A DNA stretch of 64,000 bases. Source: Diadema setosum (lineage: Eukaryota; Echinodermata; Echinoidea; Diadematoida; Diadematidae). Under the pieces are notes generated by a model. It ran no database searches and had not been told where the DNA came from. It worked only from the letters and a program-made list of their open reading frames with translations. Positions 34,173 to 46,429 of the stretch are shown in pieces (the stretch's first letter is position 1; each line of letters opens with the position of its first letter). The DNA is taken from the NCBI GenBank assembly GCA_033980235.1, contig CM067075.1:191001-255000 (forward strand), given 5' to 3'. Position numbers and translations under genes: made by a program.

Positions 34173-34796
34173 GCCAGAAGCGATTAGAAATCACTCAGTT
34201 GTCACAGTGCTACTGGGTAAGGAAAATGCTAACCAGAGAAAGAACAATACAATGGCCCATGTAAGCTGTGTTATAAGAAATCATCACTGAAATACATCTA
34301 ACTTTCTACTGTACAATCTGAACCTTAACAATTATTAAACAGGCTTGCAAAAGTATTGTCCATAGAAGTATATTTTTATATATAAAATATGTCAATGCAC
34401 ATTAGAGACCTTTAATTCAGCCCTTTCCTTGCAGTGTTTGTGGATACCAGCTTTGTGCTATATGCATGAAGAGCCATCATGATATGTGTTTGTACAAAAG
34501 AATCACAAAGTTTTCAAATTGTTTTGTCTGTGAAGGTACCTCAGATGATAAGCAAGTCTCATGCCCAGTTTTAAGTGTACTTGATGTTAAAGATTCACTT
34601 TGTTTGTCAAATTAATGACACTTTTCGGACAAAAGTCATAGTATACTTTGAAGGGCTTGTTATTGTCATGCCAGATGACATTTCACATGTAAAAAGAAAC
34701 AAACTTTTGAAGAACTGGACAAAAGGTTTTTGCAGGGATTCTTGAAGACAAAAAATGGCAGTGATGAGGTAACCTTAAAAACAAACTTGTTATTAT

Positions 34797-35542
34797 TAAA
34801 GGGGATGGCTAGTAACTGATCAGTGGGAATCAGTGGGAGTGCTGGAGGATGATTGTTCCAATCCTTATGGGATTCATTCGAGTAATGTGCAGTTAAATGT
34901 TTCCAGGTTAGCATGCCTGTACAGTGTAGGGACGATCGTTAACGACATGTTAAAGGGATCGTACAGTTCTGGTTGTGACCTAATTTCAGGTTTCTAACAT
35001 TTTTAGGTGAGATAATGAGAAATCTCATATGAAATATGAAAGAGCATGCAATTTTATGAGGAATTCAACGTTTATTTGATAAAAATGGGTTTTGAAATGG
35101 CTGAGATATCCAAAAAAGAATGATTCTAATAAAGTGTGGGACCCACAATTTGTAACGATCGCTTTGTTTTACTTTGTTTTTGGATGTTTCAGTTATTCCA
35201 AACCCGATTTTCATCAAATAAACTTTGAATTCCTCTTAAAATGGTATGCTCTGTGCTATATCAAGTGTTTTCTTGGTATCTTGCAAAAATTCGAAAGCCT
35301 ATTTCTCATCTCAACCAAAACTGTACTATCCCTTTAATGATTGCCCCAACACTGTACAGGCATGCTATCCAGGAAACATTGAAGTGCTTATTACTTGAAT
35401 ACAGGACCATTCTGAAGTAAATAGTTTCCCCCCAACAATAGATATATAATGTACTCTTACATGAATACCACAAGGATTAGAACAATCATCCCCCAGCATT
35501 CCCACTGATTCCCACTGATCAGTTACTATCCTTCCCCTATAA
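34797..35542. mobile_element. TIR element split by a second MITE
   Basis: The left part GGGGATGGCTAGTAACTGAT through GCATGCCTGTACAGTGTAGG (34801-34930) is the reverse complement of the right part (about 35348-35535: CACTGTACAGGCATGCTATC through ATCAGTTACTATCC). The two arms pair over roughly 130-190 bp. Between them lies the TTAA-flanked MITE at 34950-35337. Confidence 0.85.
34950..35337. mobile_element. TTAA-flanked MITE, AGGGATCGTACAGT family, copy 1
   Basis: Begins TTAA AGGGATCGTACAGTTCTGG and ends with the complement AACTGTACTATCCCT TTAA. Internal halves also pair (ATTTGATAAAAATGGGTTTT against CCCGATTTTCATCAAAT). It is one of five related copies in the big intron. Confidence 0.85.
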
Positions 35543-35784
35543 GCATGGTGTTTCTTCAAATGCGCAAGCTTTGTAGAGAAGTTGGTTACTTCTTGCTTTT
35601 AACCGTATCAGAATATTTTATGCTGAAGTATCTGCATGCTGTATGCATGGATAAGAGACAGCAATCCAGACCTACAATGAGAACACGCACACACGAAAAA
35701 AGAAAAGAATGTATGCGAAGAGGAAATTCTTCATCAGCTTGGAAAGTAATTTAACCCTTTCATACAGCTGTTCAGAAAAAAAAA

Positions 35785-38740
35785 AAAACTTGGCTTTTGT
35801 CTCACCCACCAGAGGTAAAGGCGAGACTAAGGAATCCAAATGGCGTCCGTCCGTTGTCCGTCTGTCCGTCGGTTGTCCGTCACAAATGTTAAAGTTTACC
35901 TGCAAGACTCTCTTATGATGCATAACTTGGCAATTGTTACAGTAATGGCAGCCACACTTGGGTGATAGAAGTAATAGGGGTATCTTCATGTTATGGTGTT
36001 GTCGGAGGTCATGTGATGATGTCAAAGGTCATAAGAGGTCATATATTAAAGAGTATGTGCAAGACTCTCTTGGTGATAAGCACAATCAGCAGGGTGGTCC
36101 ATGAGGGGTTTTAGCATGTCACTGCAACATGCTAAAATTCTTTTGCAACATCCTAAAAAGCCAGCAACATGCTATGCAACATCCTCAAGAATTTGCAACA
36201 AGCTCAAAGTAAAAGTATTCAAAAATGTGCAAAACATGTGCATAACATAAGAAACATCAAACTAGAAGGAGAAACATAATATGATATCTGCTTTGTACCA
36301 GGTACTTTAGATATTTGTGTGCAAAACATGAGAGAGAACATTGAATGTAAGCAGCACAAAGAGAGATAAGCAGCAAAATATTGCGTATTACGTACTCATC
36401 GTGTGCGCTCTGCGCATATTCAATTTCTGCAATATTCTCAGATTCTGAGCTTGCAACATGCTAAAATTTCAAGTTGTGGACCACCCTGCAATCAGGGTAT
36501 GCAATCATGACTTTTTCACTTTAAAAAATTGTAACTTCTAAAAGAATGCACCAACTGACTTAAAAATTCACATGCAGAATGCTAAGACATCAGTAATCAC
36601 ATGTGGTAAGACAATAGCTAATTTCTTCTCATTTACTGTTAATTATTAAAGATTAATTACCAAAAAGTCCCCCAAAACCCACGTAATGCGTCAAAAAAAG
36701 CGTTTTACAACTTACGTAAAATCAAGATTTGAGGTCCATATTTTAAGTCTACCTCTATGTGTTTGGTATCAAATTAATGGATTTTTCCTGGCATTGCTTG
36801 CATGCAATAAAAAAACAGTGGTTCTTTCAGCTGGAGAAAGTTATAAGGTCTGAAGTCCCATCCTGGTAGGAGTGTAATGCTGGCTTATTTTTGTGACATT
36901 GTGACCTTTTAACCCATGCTGTACAGCTGTACATGGAGAAACAGCTTATTTTTCTGCTTTTCCTGAAAGTACTGAAGACACACTACAATATGGTGCGCCG
37001 TTTGCCAATAAATGTTCAGCCAGTTTTGAGTTTTGAGCCATTTTCAAATGCTGAGTAAAATAAGTGCAGCCGTTTTTCAGTATTTTCAGTGAGGTATATC
37101 CTAATTTGACTACTTTAAAGAATCTTTTCCCCTATTGAATATCCTTGTTTTTTTTTACCATGAATTGTACATATTAAAGTAGAAATCTATTGTGTGAAAA
37201 TTTTAGCAAATTTGAGCAATAGGAACTTATTTTTTATATTTTTACAAATTGCTGAGCATAAATAAGTGCAATACACGCCCATGTTATACTGCATGAAGGT
37301 CATATGATAAGTGTTCAGTGTTCATATTTCAATGCTTGTTCAATTTCTAAAGATATCATAAGCAAAAACATAGTATTTTGGCTTAATATGTCATTGTTTG
37401 AGTGTCACAGCTTGGATATCAACTCAAGTCATCATAAATCTCACATTCATTCTTCTATCTGTGTTTACAAATATGAGAATTGATCCAAACACTGTGCGCA
37501 CATTCAAGGTCAAACTGTACAGATAATTTTTTGATGAAAAATATAATATCTTCCAAAGTACCAGCCTTAATTTCATAAAAATTTGTAATAATGGCCACTA
37601 TATGTCTGTTACCTATTCCTGAAAGTTTCGCCTCTTCACTCTTTGGCAAAAGTGAAATATGATAAAATATGTAAAAGTGGTTTTACTTGAATTCAAAATA
37701 ATGCCTACAAAATTGATCATCCATTTCGAGAAGTGAAAATATGAAATTCATTCGTATTTTGTGATATGTCATGGCTATGTGCTGGTGGTGAATGAAAGGG
37801 ATATTTATCAGGAATATCTAATAGCAATATCAGATGAAAAAAACATTCTCCTTTTTTTAAATGAATTTCTCCAATACATTAGTCATTTCAATGTAATTCG
37901 ACACCCCTAATTTAAATGCTAATTTATGCGCAGTTTAATGCAAAATTTTGACTCTTTCTTTACATGAAATGAAAATTTGAACACTCAGCTACAACAAACA
38001 ACAAAAAAAGCATTTTCACCAATTTTTTTTTTTTTTCATTTTTGCCCTGTTACACAATTGCATACTCTGATTGTGCTATTGACCTCTTTTCTATGTTAAA
38101 ATTTACCTGCAAGACTCTCTTTTGACAAATAACTTCACATAAGTTGCTTAGATTACAACCTAATTTTGGTCATAGATGAACAGGGGGTACCTTCATGTTA
38201 TGGTGCTGTTGGAGGTCACGGGATAAGGTCAAAGGTCATTTGAGGTCATACATTAAAGTTTACTTGCAAGACTCTCTTATCACATGTAACTCAGCACATG
38301 TTGCTACAATGGCAATCAAACTTGGGTGATGGATGCACTTGGAATACATTCATGTTATGGTGCCGTTGGAGCTCACATGGTAAAGTCGAAGGTCACAAGC
38401 ATGGGTCAACAAACTTTTAGAGCCCAATGTTTAGTTTTCATGGTGCGTCTCTATTATGGGTCATATTTTTTGATCCATAAGTCCATTTGTGACCAAACTT
38501 GGATGGTTGATGTCTCCTGGGGAGTGGATAGTCACCACAAGGTCAAAGGTCAAAGGCAGGGGTCGACAAACTTTTAGGGCCCAATGTTAAGCTTTTATGG
38601 CACATTTCTTTTTTGCCATAAATTTGTACCCTTTTAGATCTCTTTTCATCTTTTATATCTCTTTTTTTATCTGTTCTAGTGCATTCACGCACAATTTCTT
38701 GTACGCAAATGGGCGAGACGCATTATGGCACTTGCCTTGT
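35785..38740. repeat. Large interspersed repeat with GTCCGTCCGT start and about 145-bp internal repeats
   Basis: Starts near TTTTGTCTCACCCACCAGAG with a GTCCGTCTGTCCGTCGG run (35848-35880). It contains repeated modules: TTTACCTGCAAGACTCTCTT (35896, 38103, 38258; partial at 36056), TTCATGTTATGGTG (35988, 38192, 38350) and AAGGTCAtttGAGGTCATA. It ends near GGGCGAGACGCATTATGG. The ends are weakly complementary (GTCTCACCCACC against GCGTCTCGCCCATT). Probably an old non-autonomous DNA element; no coding frame. Confidence 0.5.
36089..36489. mobile_element. MITE with GCAGGGTGGTCCA ends and 5-bp AATCA duplication
   Basis: Left GCAGGGTGGTCCATGAGG, right complement TGTGGACCACCCTGC, each flanked by AATCA (36084-36088 and 36490-36494). 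The interior repeats AACATGCTAAAA on both strands. It is inserted in the large repeat at 35785-38740. Confidence 0.8.
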
Positions 38741-39021
38741 CTTTACAACTGATCCATTTTATGAACACAATATTAATGTGTGCCAAATGGTTCATTTAGA
38801 ACTTTATGCTCAGAAACATGGGTAAGGTAGTGATGTACATGTGTTTAGGTGACTACAGTATCCTACTATCCTGGCTTTGTGTTTGTAGTGAAGATGTTCA
38901 GTTAAGTCCATCATCTGATGCTGATGGTGATACTGTATATTTAGAAGAGATCAAATTTTAATTGACTGTAGTGATCACTGCAAGAGCATGGTAAATGCAT
39001 TATGGAACATTTTCTTTTATC

Positions 39022-39052
<31 letters not shown>

Positions 39053-41078
39053 CCTGTATCTGTTACAGAGTTTCACATGAACAAAGGTATTGTCTATTTT
39101 TTACCCTTACGTGTGGAATACCATATGTCTACTAAAAGCCATAGTTGATGAATAGATTTTCTTTGGATTATTGCATGTTGGAGTTTATGAAGAGTTCATC
39201 AATTTCATATCAGCATACAAGAGGGACATGAAAGAAAACAAAAATAATGCATTTTTTTTAATCAGTTCTGTTTGAAGGATGGTGTTTCATAAACCCATTT
39301 TCTATCATCATGGCTAATACGTCAAGAAACCATGTCATTCATTTTCTTAAAATGTTAAATAATACTGTATATGGTTTTCAAGCTCTGAAGGTACAGTACA
39401 TTCATGACAGATGTGTAAAAGCTGAAACTGTCACATTTACAGCCTCCTGCCTGTACTATTGTCTCAAGTGACAATGTTAATGTTTTGACCCCCTTATGTC
39501 ACCTTAAGTAGGGGAAACAAGAATTTTTCATGCGTAACCTCAACCATGGCCTAGCAGCCAAAATCATCCTGTGAAATATTACATACATACAGAGTTTATG
39601 AGCACTTCGATAATGTGTGCAGAACTTCATGTATTATCACTGGTTGTGATACAGACTCTCATGCACAAATTGACTGTAAATAGATGGTGAACCTCTACTG
39701 TAGGAATGATTTATTTTTTGTAAGGGAGATTTGTTAAATATGTAAGGTATGGTGTCATCCTCAGCACATTTTTTTCTTCTTTAATAATAGATATACGTAC
39801 CACATTTGACATTGCTTTGTGTTTAAATGTGCCTGGGCAGGATTGTGAGAATAACCACATTATAACATGGAAAAAGAGTATCCTATACATGTATCTTTTG
39901 ACAAATCTCGATCCTACTTTATGACATTAGTAAGCCTATGCAGTTGATTTTTTTTATTTCATTGAAAAAACTTTAATTAGAGCAGATATTTATTTCACAT
40001 GTTATCATCTTTAGCTTGTCCTTGTATATAGCCTAATGCTGTATTTGAAGTACAATGTATATTGTTGGAACTCAAGCTGTGAATATGACATGCCGTATAC
40101 ACCTGTTTGCATGTATTTTGTATGCATATAAGCTGTCTGTAGAGAAATATGTAGTTCTATACTCCTTTGACCAAGGTCTACTCAATACTCTGTCCTATAG
40201 TATTTACATGTATGATAAATGACAGTGCGACATTTTGCTGTGATAAACAGCCCTCATTAAAGTGTGTGAAAATGAAGCCTCTTGTCAATGTACATGTATG
40301 TTATGGTCTCCATGTCAGGCTACAAATGACCGTCATTTGCATTCTTTAAAAAAGTATTATATCATACAAATAATGAATATTTATGAGTGCAATGGACAAA
40401 ACACGATAAAATATCTGTCCATTGTACGAATGGAAACATTTATTATTTGCTTTATATAACACCTAATCCTTTTCATTTAATGTTTTACACGTGCTAATTA
40501 AGAAACGAGAAAATCTGAGATCGTGAGAGTGCGCACTGAGTGCTTTACGCTAGATCGCTGTCGTATACACACACTGCAAATGCAAGCGTTTTACATGTGT
40601 ATGACGTCATAGTGAAATGATCAATGTCAAAAACCAATCAAATGACAAGGATATCTCAAGGCATTATATAAAAGTTTATGTTATATGCTCTTGTGGAAAG
40701 GTTAACAAGAACTGAATATAGAAATATTATATGATTCATTATTTTGGTTTCAGTAATGATGTCACTGGTTTGTGTCACTGGTTTGTGTCTGTGTGTGTGT
40801 ATATGCATGTCTTTCAAACACGAAGTTGATGGATGAAATTTATGTAGCAAGGAGTGAAAGGATTATAAAGTCCTTTATATTTAGAAATCAGCTCCACGAC
40901 ATGCGTTTCGTGTACCAGTTATGTAAGATTGTTAGATTTTGTTAGATAAGGGCTGTAGAATGGGGATGGAATCAATTTACAGCCCCACATCCATTTCTTT
41001 GTCATGATCATGACCATGTACATGAATTTAATATGTAATCCATGTACATGAAGATGAAATAGATACATAATCATACAT
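38741..41078. other. Gene-free intron interval
   Basis: AT-rich. An (AAAAC)n run lies at 39025-39053. No exon-like segment or bounded transposon found. Confidence 0.4.
39025..39053. repeat. (AAAAC)n microsatellite
   Basis: Six pentanucleotide units. Confidence 0.95.
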
Positions 41079-41336
41079 ATGAAGAGTTTATTCGCAAAAA
41101 CCGATAAGTCCATTATTTTGAAGATTTTGAAGTACGGTCTCTGTCATAAAGTACAAAACAATACCTTTTTAATGATATATTTGTCACTACATATAAAGGT
41201 ACATTTTTGATGTTATGGTCAAAGGAAGCAAAAAATTTCTTATTATTCTCTTTATTTTTCTCGACCTTTAATCGCAAATATCTCCAATTGGCAAATACTG
41301 TACGGACTTATCGGTTTTTGCAAAAAAACTCTTCAT
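41079..41336. mobile_element. MITE with ATGAAGAGTTT ends
   Basis: ATGAAGAGTTTATTCGCAAA plus AACCGATAAGTCC at the left; the complement GGACTTATCGGTTTTTGC plus AAACTCTTCAT at the right. About 258 bp, perfect over most of each 35-bp end. Confidence 0.85.
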
Positions 41337-42036
41337 ATTGTGATGTATGTTATGATATTTAATATGATTAAAAATTTCTGCAATTCAACCATACCCATAG
41401 CTGAAATTTTACAAACAAATTTTAGATAAACCATTACCATAAATTTATTTTCAACAGAAACAAATCAACACACAGTTTATTTAAAGAAAGACATGTAACA
41501 AGAAAGCATATTTTCCTGTGCTGCTATCCTTCTCTTTTTTTTTTGTTCCAGCTCTGCTTTTGAAATGTACATTAATGTTAGATTGAGATCATGTGATTTC
41601 ATCAAATGAATTCGAGAAAGAAAGAGTAGAGAAAAGATAAAGTCATGAAGTACTGAAGTAAATGAGATCTACCATACATGGAAAGCACATACATCCAGTA
41701 CACAATGAATGCGATGGACGTATTGAACTAGCGATGCTTACATTAGTTATTTTGCAAATCATACATTATGCTAAATGTAATAGAACAAAGATTTTTTTTT
41801 TTTCAAATGAAAAACGCAAGTAAACTTTGTAAAACATGATAACAAGGGCAAACCATTCCACGATTCTGAATTTTTTTTACAAGTTTGTCAAACCCAGGCT
41901 GAATGCGCAAGGTAATCAGAGGGTTCCATCGATCCCCATGCGTCTTAAAGAAAATTGACGACAGCATTATGTTGACCGAGAGATTTACACTCTCCGATTT
42001 CTCTGTGTGTTCCTGACCCGTACATGATATCCGTAT

Positions 42037-42190
42037 CCGGGAAATTACCCCCAGAGGGCAATTACCCCCGGCTAAATACTGGTTAGTGGTAAGCTAAGAG
42101 TAAAGATTAGGGTTAGGGTTAGGATTAGGAGTTTAAGGGCCAGGGGAAGGGTGCGGGTAATTGCCCAGGGGGGTAAATTGCCCTAGACCC
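42037..42190. mobile_element. GGGTAATTGCCC element with telomere-like core, copy 1
   Basis: Ends carry GGGCAATTACCCCC / GGGTAATTGCCC words in inverse orientation, and the core holds TTAGGGTTAGGGTTAGGATT (42108-42127). A related copy lies at 60247-60448. About 150 bp, non-coding. Confidence 0.7.
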
Positions 42191-42643
42191 GATTCTGCTA
42201 GGATCGAAAGCTCAAGCCCCTTCTGAATTCATCTAATTAAATATATCATGATACAATGTAGCAGAAGATGCACTTAAAAGAAATGAGGACAAGGACAGGA
42301 ACAGAGACAAAGACTTATATTATATGCTTTTATATGATGTGACTACATTTTTGCATATGCTAGTATAAATCCTCAGAATAGCTATATTCTGCCAAAATGG
42401 TACAGTGTATAGATTTTTAGTCATTTGATATCATAAATCTATACCATTTTTTTGCAGAATATAGCTATTCTGAGGATGTATATTACGATATAATAATACT
42501 AACATCATATAAAAGTATATTAGAGCCTTTGTCTCTGTTCCTGTCCTTGTCCTTATTTCTCTTAACTACATTTTCAGCTATCATGATGTATATTTAATGC
42601 GATGGATTCAGAAGGGGCCTGAGCCTTCGGTCCTAGCAGAATC
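42191..42643. mobile_element. Hairpin element, GATTCTGCTAGGA ends
   Basis: The left half GATTCTGCTAGGATCGAAAG through CAGAATAGCTATATTCTGCC is the reverse complement of the right half (GCAGAATATAGCTATTCTGA through TCCTAGCAGAATC). About 200-bp arms and a short loop near 42415. It abuts the GGGTAATTGCCC element directly. Confidence 0.85.
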
Positions 42644-43029
42644 TTTGTCGGAGGCAAAATTTTACTCCGCTTTACTCCATGTTTACTGAATTTCCCCGGT
42701 GGTGTCTTGTGTGTATACTGTGAACAACAGAAATCGAGTTAGATCTACAGTTGTGATGTAGTATAGGACCTTATCATTGCTTTACAACATTATTTCAACA
42801 CTTGATTACCTGTGTAAAGCACGTGCATACATGTGCGCGACTGCAGACAGCAGGTGGCAAGCGACCGTTGCAGCCATTTACATTATTACCACCTCACAAA
42901 GAAAATGTGATCCAAAAAGAAGACGAAAAGTAGAATATAATTTGTGGTTGTTTCTGCTCCCGAACATAACAGTTATCTTGTTCACAGGGCTGCTACGAAT
43001 CCAAACAATGTCTCACATACAAAAGTATG

Positions 43030-43084
43030 GGAATATTAGAAGATGGTATATTATTGGTGGAGATGAAAATCGCTGTGCTTTTTG

Positions 43085-43115
<31 letters not shown>

Positions 43116-43180
43116 GCGAGAATACCGAGAAAGCACTCACGAAAGTATACAGATTGTATACCATTCGAAGAGGAATCCAA

Positions 43181-43218
<38 letters not shown>

Positions 43219-43455
43219 GAGAATCAATTTTAAAAAGCGATCCTAATAAAAGGTGGGTCCCACCTTTCTTTACGATTGTTTACCTCAGCCATTTCAAAAC
43301 CATTTTCATTAAATATGCATTGATATCCTCTTCGAATTGCATCGCGCTTTCATATTCCATAACAGATTTCTCATTATCTCACCTCACCCCGCCCCAAAAT
43401 GAGTATAAAAAACTCTGAAGTTGTAGTTTCCAACCAAAACTATACAACCCTTTTT
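43030..43455. mobile_element. AGGGATCGTACAGT-family MITE, copy 2 (disrupted)
   Basis: The internal phrases of the family are present (ATTGGTGGAGATGAAAATCG, CTAATAAAAGGTGGGTCCCA, CCAAAACTATACAACCCTTT). It is interrupted by (TTTTG)n at 43082-43110 and a T run of about 33 at 43183-43215. The long plus-strand frame here (42777-43418) is an artefact of these runs. Confidence 0.65.
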
Positions 43456-44049
43456 AACTTAAAAAAAAAAATGTATGATAGTTGACGAGAAATAAAACCG
43501 TGAAGAAGAGTTCTCAATAATTCACAGTGTTGACATCAGTAGTGGCAAACCATGAAGGTTAACGACTCAAATTTCCTAGGGTAGTATAGTCTCTTCACGT
43601 TATAGTTCTGGAGGTTATACGCGTTCCCTTTGGCAGCAACTTAATTGCAAAAGTGCTCAGCCAGGGAAAGTGATTCTTATATCACACAATTGGGCAGAAT
43701 CTCTGCTCTCTGAAAGTGCACACCCCAAGTTCGTTCAACCTTTCGTCTCCGAGATATCCCGTGTGAAAGGTGAAAGAATAGTATTGCAAGAGGCAACATA
43801 ATACTCAAATTGGCCTAATTCGGAGTGCTTGCCACAACAAATCGACTCATGATGTACTTTTGGACAATGTGCTTCTCTACTATAAAACAATTCTTTAATG
43901 ATACATACACATGAATAATCCCTGAAAGGTAAACTTTCAGAATCTCGGCAGATTAAAAAATTTGTGGGAAAAATAAATATGCGCCGGGTTTGACCCGTTA
44001 AATGTACATAGCGCTCGCGCAGAAACGCAGTTCCGGAGATGACCAAAAG
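43456..44049. other. Interval sharing a segment with 45730-45830
   Basis: AGATATCCCGTGTGAAAGG, then ATTGCAAGAGGCAACATAAT and TTCGGAGTGCTTGC (43752-43832), is a diverged relative of AGATATCCCGTGTGAAAGAA, TTGCAAGACGGCAAATATTA and TTCGGACTGAAATG (45749-45812). No gene model can be built. Confidence 0.4.
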
Positions 44050-44480
44050 TTTTTAATAATTATGATGATAGTTTTTGTGGGCGTGTTACAGAGCAATATT
44101 GTCTTGTAGGGATGGTATATGATTGAAGATGAGGATTGGGCTTTTGACTTTTTGCGAGATACCAAGAAATAAAATACAGCAAAGGATACCATTCTCAGAG
44201 GAATTCAAAGTGTGTTTTTTTTTTTCTAATGAAAATGAGTTTTGCAATGGCTGAGACATCCAAAAACAGGGTAAATCAAAACGATTGTAATGAAAGGTGT
44301 GTCCCACATTCTATTAGGATCACTCTGTCTTGGATATAGTTAGCAATTTTCAAAACTAATATTCATTGAATCAACCTTGAATGCATCTTTCATATTTCGT
44401 AAGGTGCTTCTCATATCTCGTCAAGAAAGGTTACAAACCTGAAGTTAATTCTCAACCAAAACTATACGATCCCTTTAATC
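44050..44480. mobile_element. AGGGATCGTACAGT-family MITE, copy 3
   Basis: TTGTAGGGATGGTATATGAT near the left and ACCAAAACTATACGATCCCT then TTAA near the right. Internal phrases include CTTTTTGCGAGATACCAAG and AAAGGTGTGTCCCACATTC. Confidence 0.7.
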
Positions 44481-45157
44481 ATGTGTTACACAATTCAATT
44501 AGTACATTGAATACTACATCCGCAAAGGGTTCACTGTTTACCCCATAAGGCCTAAGCTACTTTGATGCTCCAAGGGGAAATCAAGTTCAAATGTATATTA
44601 GGTTGAAAAAAAGAGTAAAATATTACAAGTTCAACGGTACAATTTTTATCGAAGTCGGATGAAAAATAAGGAAGTTATGACATTTTGACGTTACAATGTT
44701 TGTGGGCTTAAACAGTTCTTGAACAGAAATTATGAATATGCAAATGACAATGTGAGCATGTCATTCCCTCACATCTTACCATAAAGTTTGTACATAAAAT
44801 TTTGAAATTTCCAATTTTCCATTCAATTGCAATTTTGCCCTTGGCTTCAATTCTCATATATCTAGCTTATCATTATCCTGAGGTTATTCAACCAAGAATA
44901 CCATCATGTTTTAGATTTCAATTGAAGAAACATTAATTTTTCTTTTTTTTCTTTTTTTGGACGTTATCAATGGAAAATTGTCAGGGTATGACATGGATAG
45001 CTCACTCATTTGCGTATTCATATACACTGTACAAGAACTGTTTTTGAGAAATTATCGAAACTGCAAATTTCACAACTTCCATATTTTCAATCCAATTGAA
45101 GTCAAATTTTTGCCGTTGTACTCATGAAATATTACTATTTTTTATTAGATTCACTTA
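44481..45157. other. Gene-free interval
   Basis: AT-rich, with some weak inverted matches (for example GTTTGTGGGCTTAAACAG). I see no bounded feature. Confidence 0.35.
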
Positions 45158-45159
45158 TA

Positions 45160-45562
45160 CAGGGTGGTCCAAAAAGAGCGGAACACCTAAGATCTTTAAT
45201 TTCAGCAATATTGTTGCAAATATATCATTATTTTGCCTTCTATTGAAAAGGCCATTCTTTGTCCAATAGAATGACTGCAAGTTCTTTAATTTTGGTTGAT
45301 GCGTTATGATTTTAGGACCATTTTTGTCAACCCTTGCAATTTTCAAAATGTGACCATTTCGCACTCTCAGCGATACCGAAATCAGCGACAATTCGGCTTG
45401 TCATAGAACCAGTAGCGTTCACAGTGTGTGGAATGTGAGGCAGACGTGTGATTGTCATTGTCCGCCCCACATTCCACACATTGCGAACGCTACTGGTTCT
45501 ACGACAAGCCGAATTGTCGCTGGTTTCGGTATCTCTGAGAATGCAAAATGATCACCACCCTG
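45160..45562. mobile_element. TA-flanked MITE (CAGGGTGGTCC ends) with internal hairpin
   Basis: TA then CAGGGTGGTCCAAAAAGAGC at the left, GATCACCACCCTG then TA at the right. Inside, 45361-45450 and 45460-45550 form a long palindrome (CTCAGCGATACCGAAATCAG against CTGGTTTCGGTATCTCTGAG; AACCAGTAGCGTTC against GAACGCTACTGGTT). TA targeting suggests a pogo/mariner-type transposase; inference. Confidence 0.8.
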
Positions 45563-45937
45563 TACATGAACTATCATGTTACGTTTTTATTGCTTGAAAC
45601 GTATGTCGAGGTAATTGAAACTTGTGGAGAGTGTGGGGAAGGGTGCTCAAGATCCAAAGGAGAGAGAAGTTTATCATGCGTAAAGGGGATTTTTCATCAT
45701 GACCAGTCACGTGGTAGCTATAGTGGACAGTGGATGAGACCTCGGAAGATATCCCGTGTGAAAGAATTGCAAGACGGCAAATATTATGCTCGAATTGTAA
45801 TTCGGACTGAAATGTTTTTTGCCTTTAAAATATACAGTGTCAATTATACTGGACGTGGTGTTTACTGTTTGGGATGTACACATCATCCTAAACGAAGAAG
45901 GTACAAGGGATCCATATTTCGTGATTATTGCTGCTGA
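45548..45937 (+). other. Unassigned 129-codon open frame
   Basis: Open plus-strand frame whose first codons lie in the MITE end. The later part (RPRKISRVKELQDGKYYARI, then VYCLGCTHHPKRRRY) is not low-complexity and has several Cys residues. Part of it has a diverged relative at 43752-43832. No splice context or known family. It could be a fragment of a gene or a transposon. Confidence 0.25.
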
Positions 45938-46429
45938 TTTGACTTACTAGTATGTCACAGATCAGCTTTTATTCCATTTGACATTCAAACAAGAGTTTTG
46001 AATGCTCATGAATATGCTGAAATCGCGCGTGTATTAAAATTTTATTGACATAGAAGAATGAAAAGGTTGTTGATGAGGACAGTGTGCTACATGTTGACGG
46101 AGATGAGCTGTTGCCAGGACAAAACTGGAAACACAACTTGGAGCCAGCATCAACAAATGAAGAGACAAAGGCCCAAGAGGTAAGAAGAAGAACAGCGAAT
46201 AAGAACAGAACAAGGAAAGGTGAGGGGAAAATAAAATAAGAGACTCTGTGTGCATGTGATTTTTTCTAAACACACTATTTACAATCCTGTTAAAATTTAC
46301 CACGCCAAGATGTGCTTTGTGAAAGAGAAAGTATTGAATGAGCTGATTGAGCAGTTAAGTGTGTTGAACATATCAGTATTATTGATACGGTTTAGGCAAC
46401 ACAATATTGATGTAGGACGTGTTTTGTGT

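Noticed and set aside
42777..43418. 213-codon plus-strand frame as a gene
   Set aside because: It owes its length to (TTTTG)n and a long T run, and crosses a disrupted MITE; the protein is Phe runs and transposon sequence.
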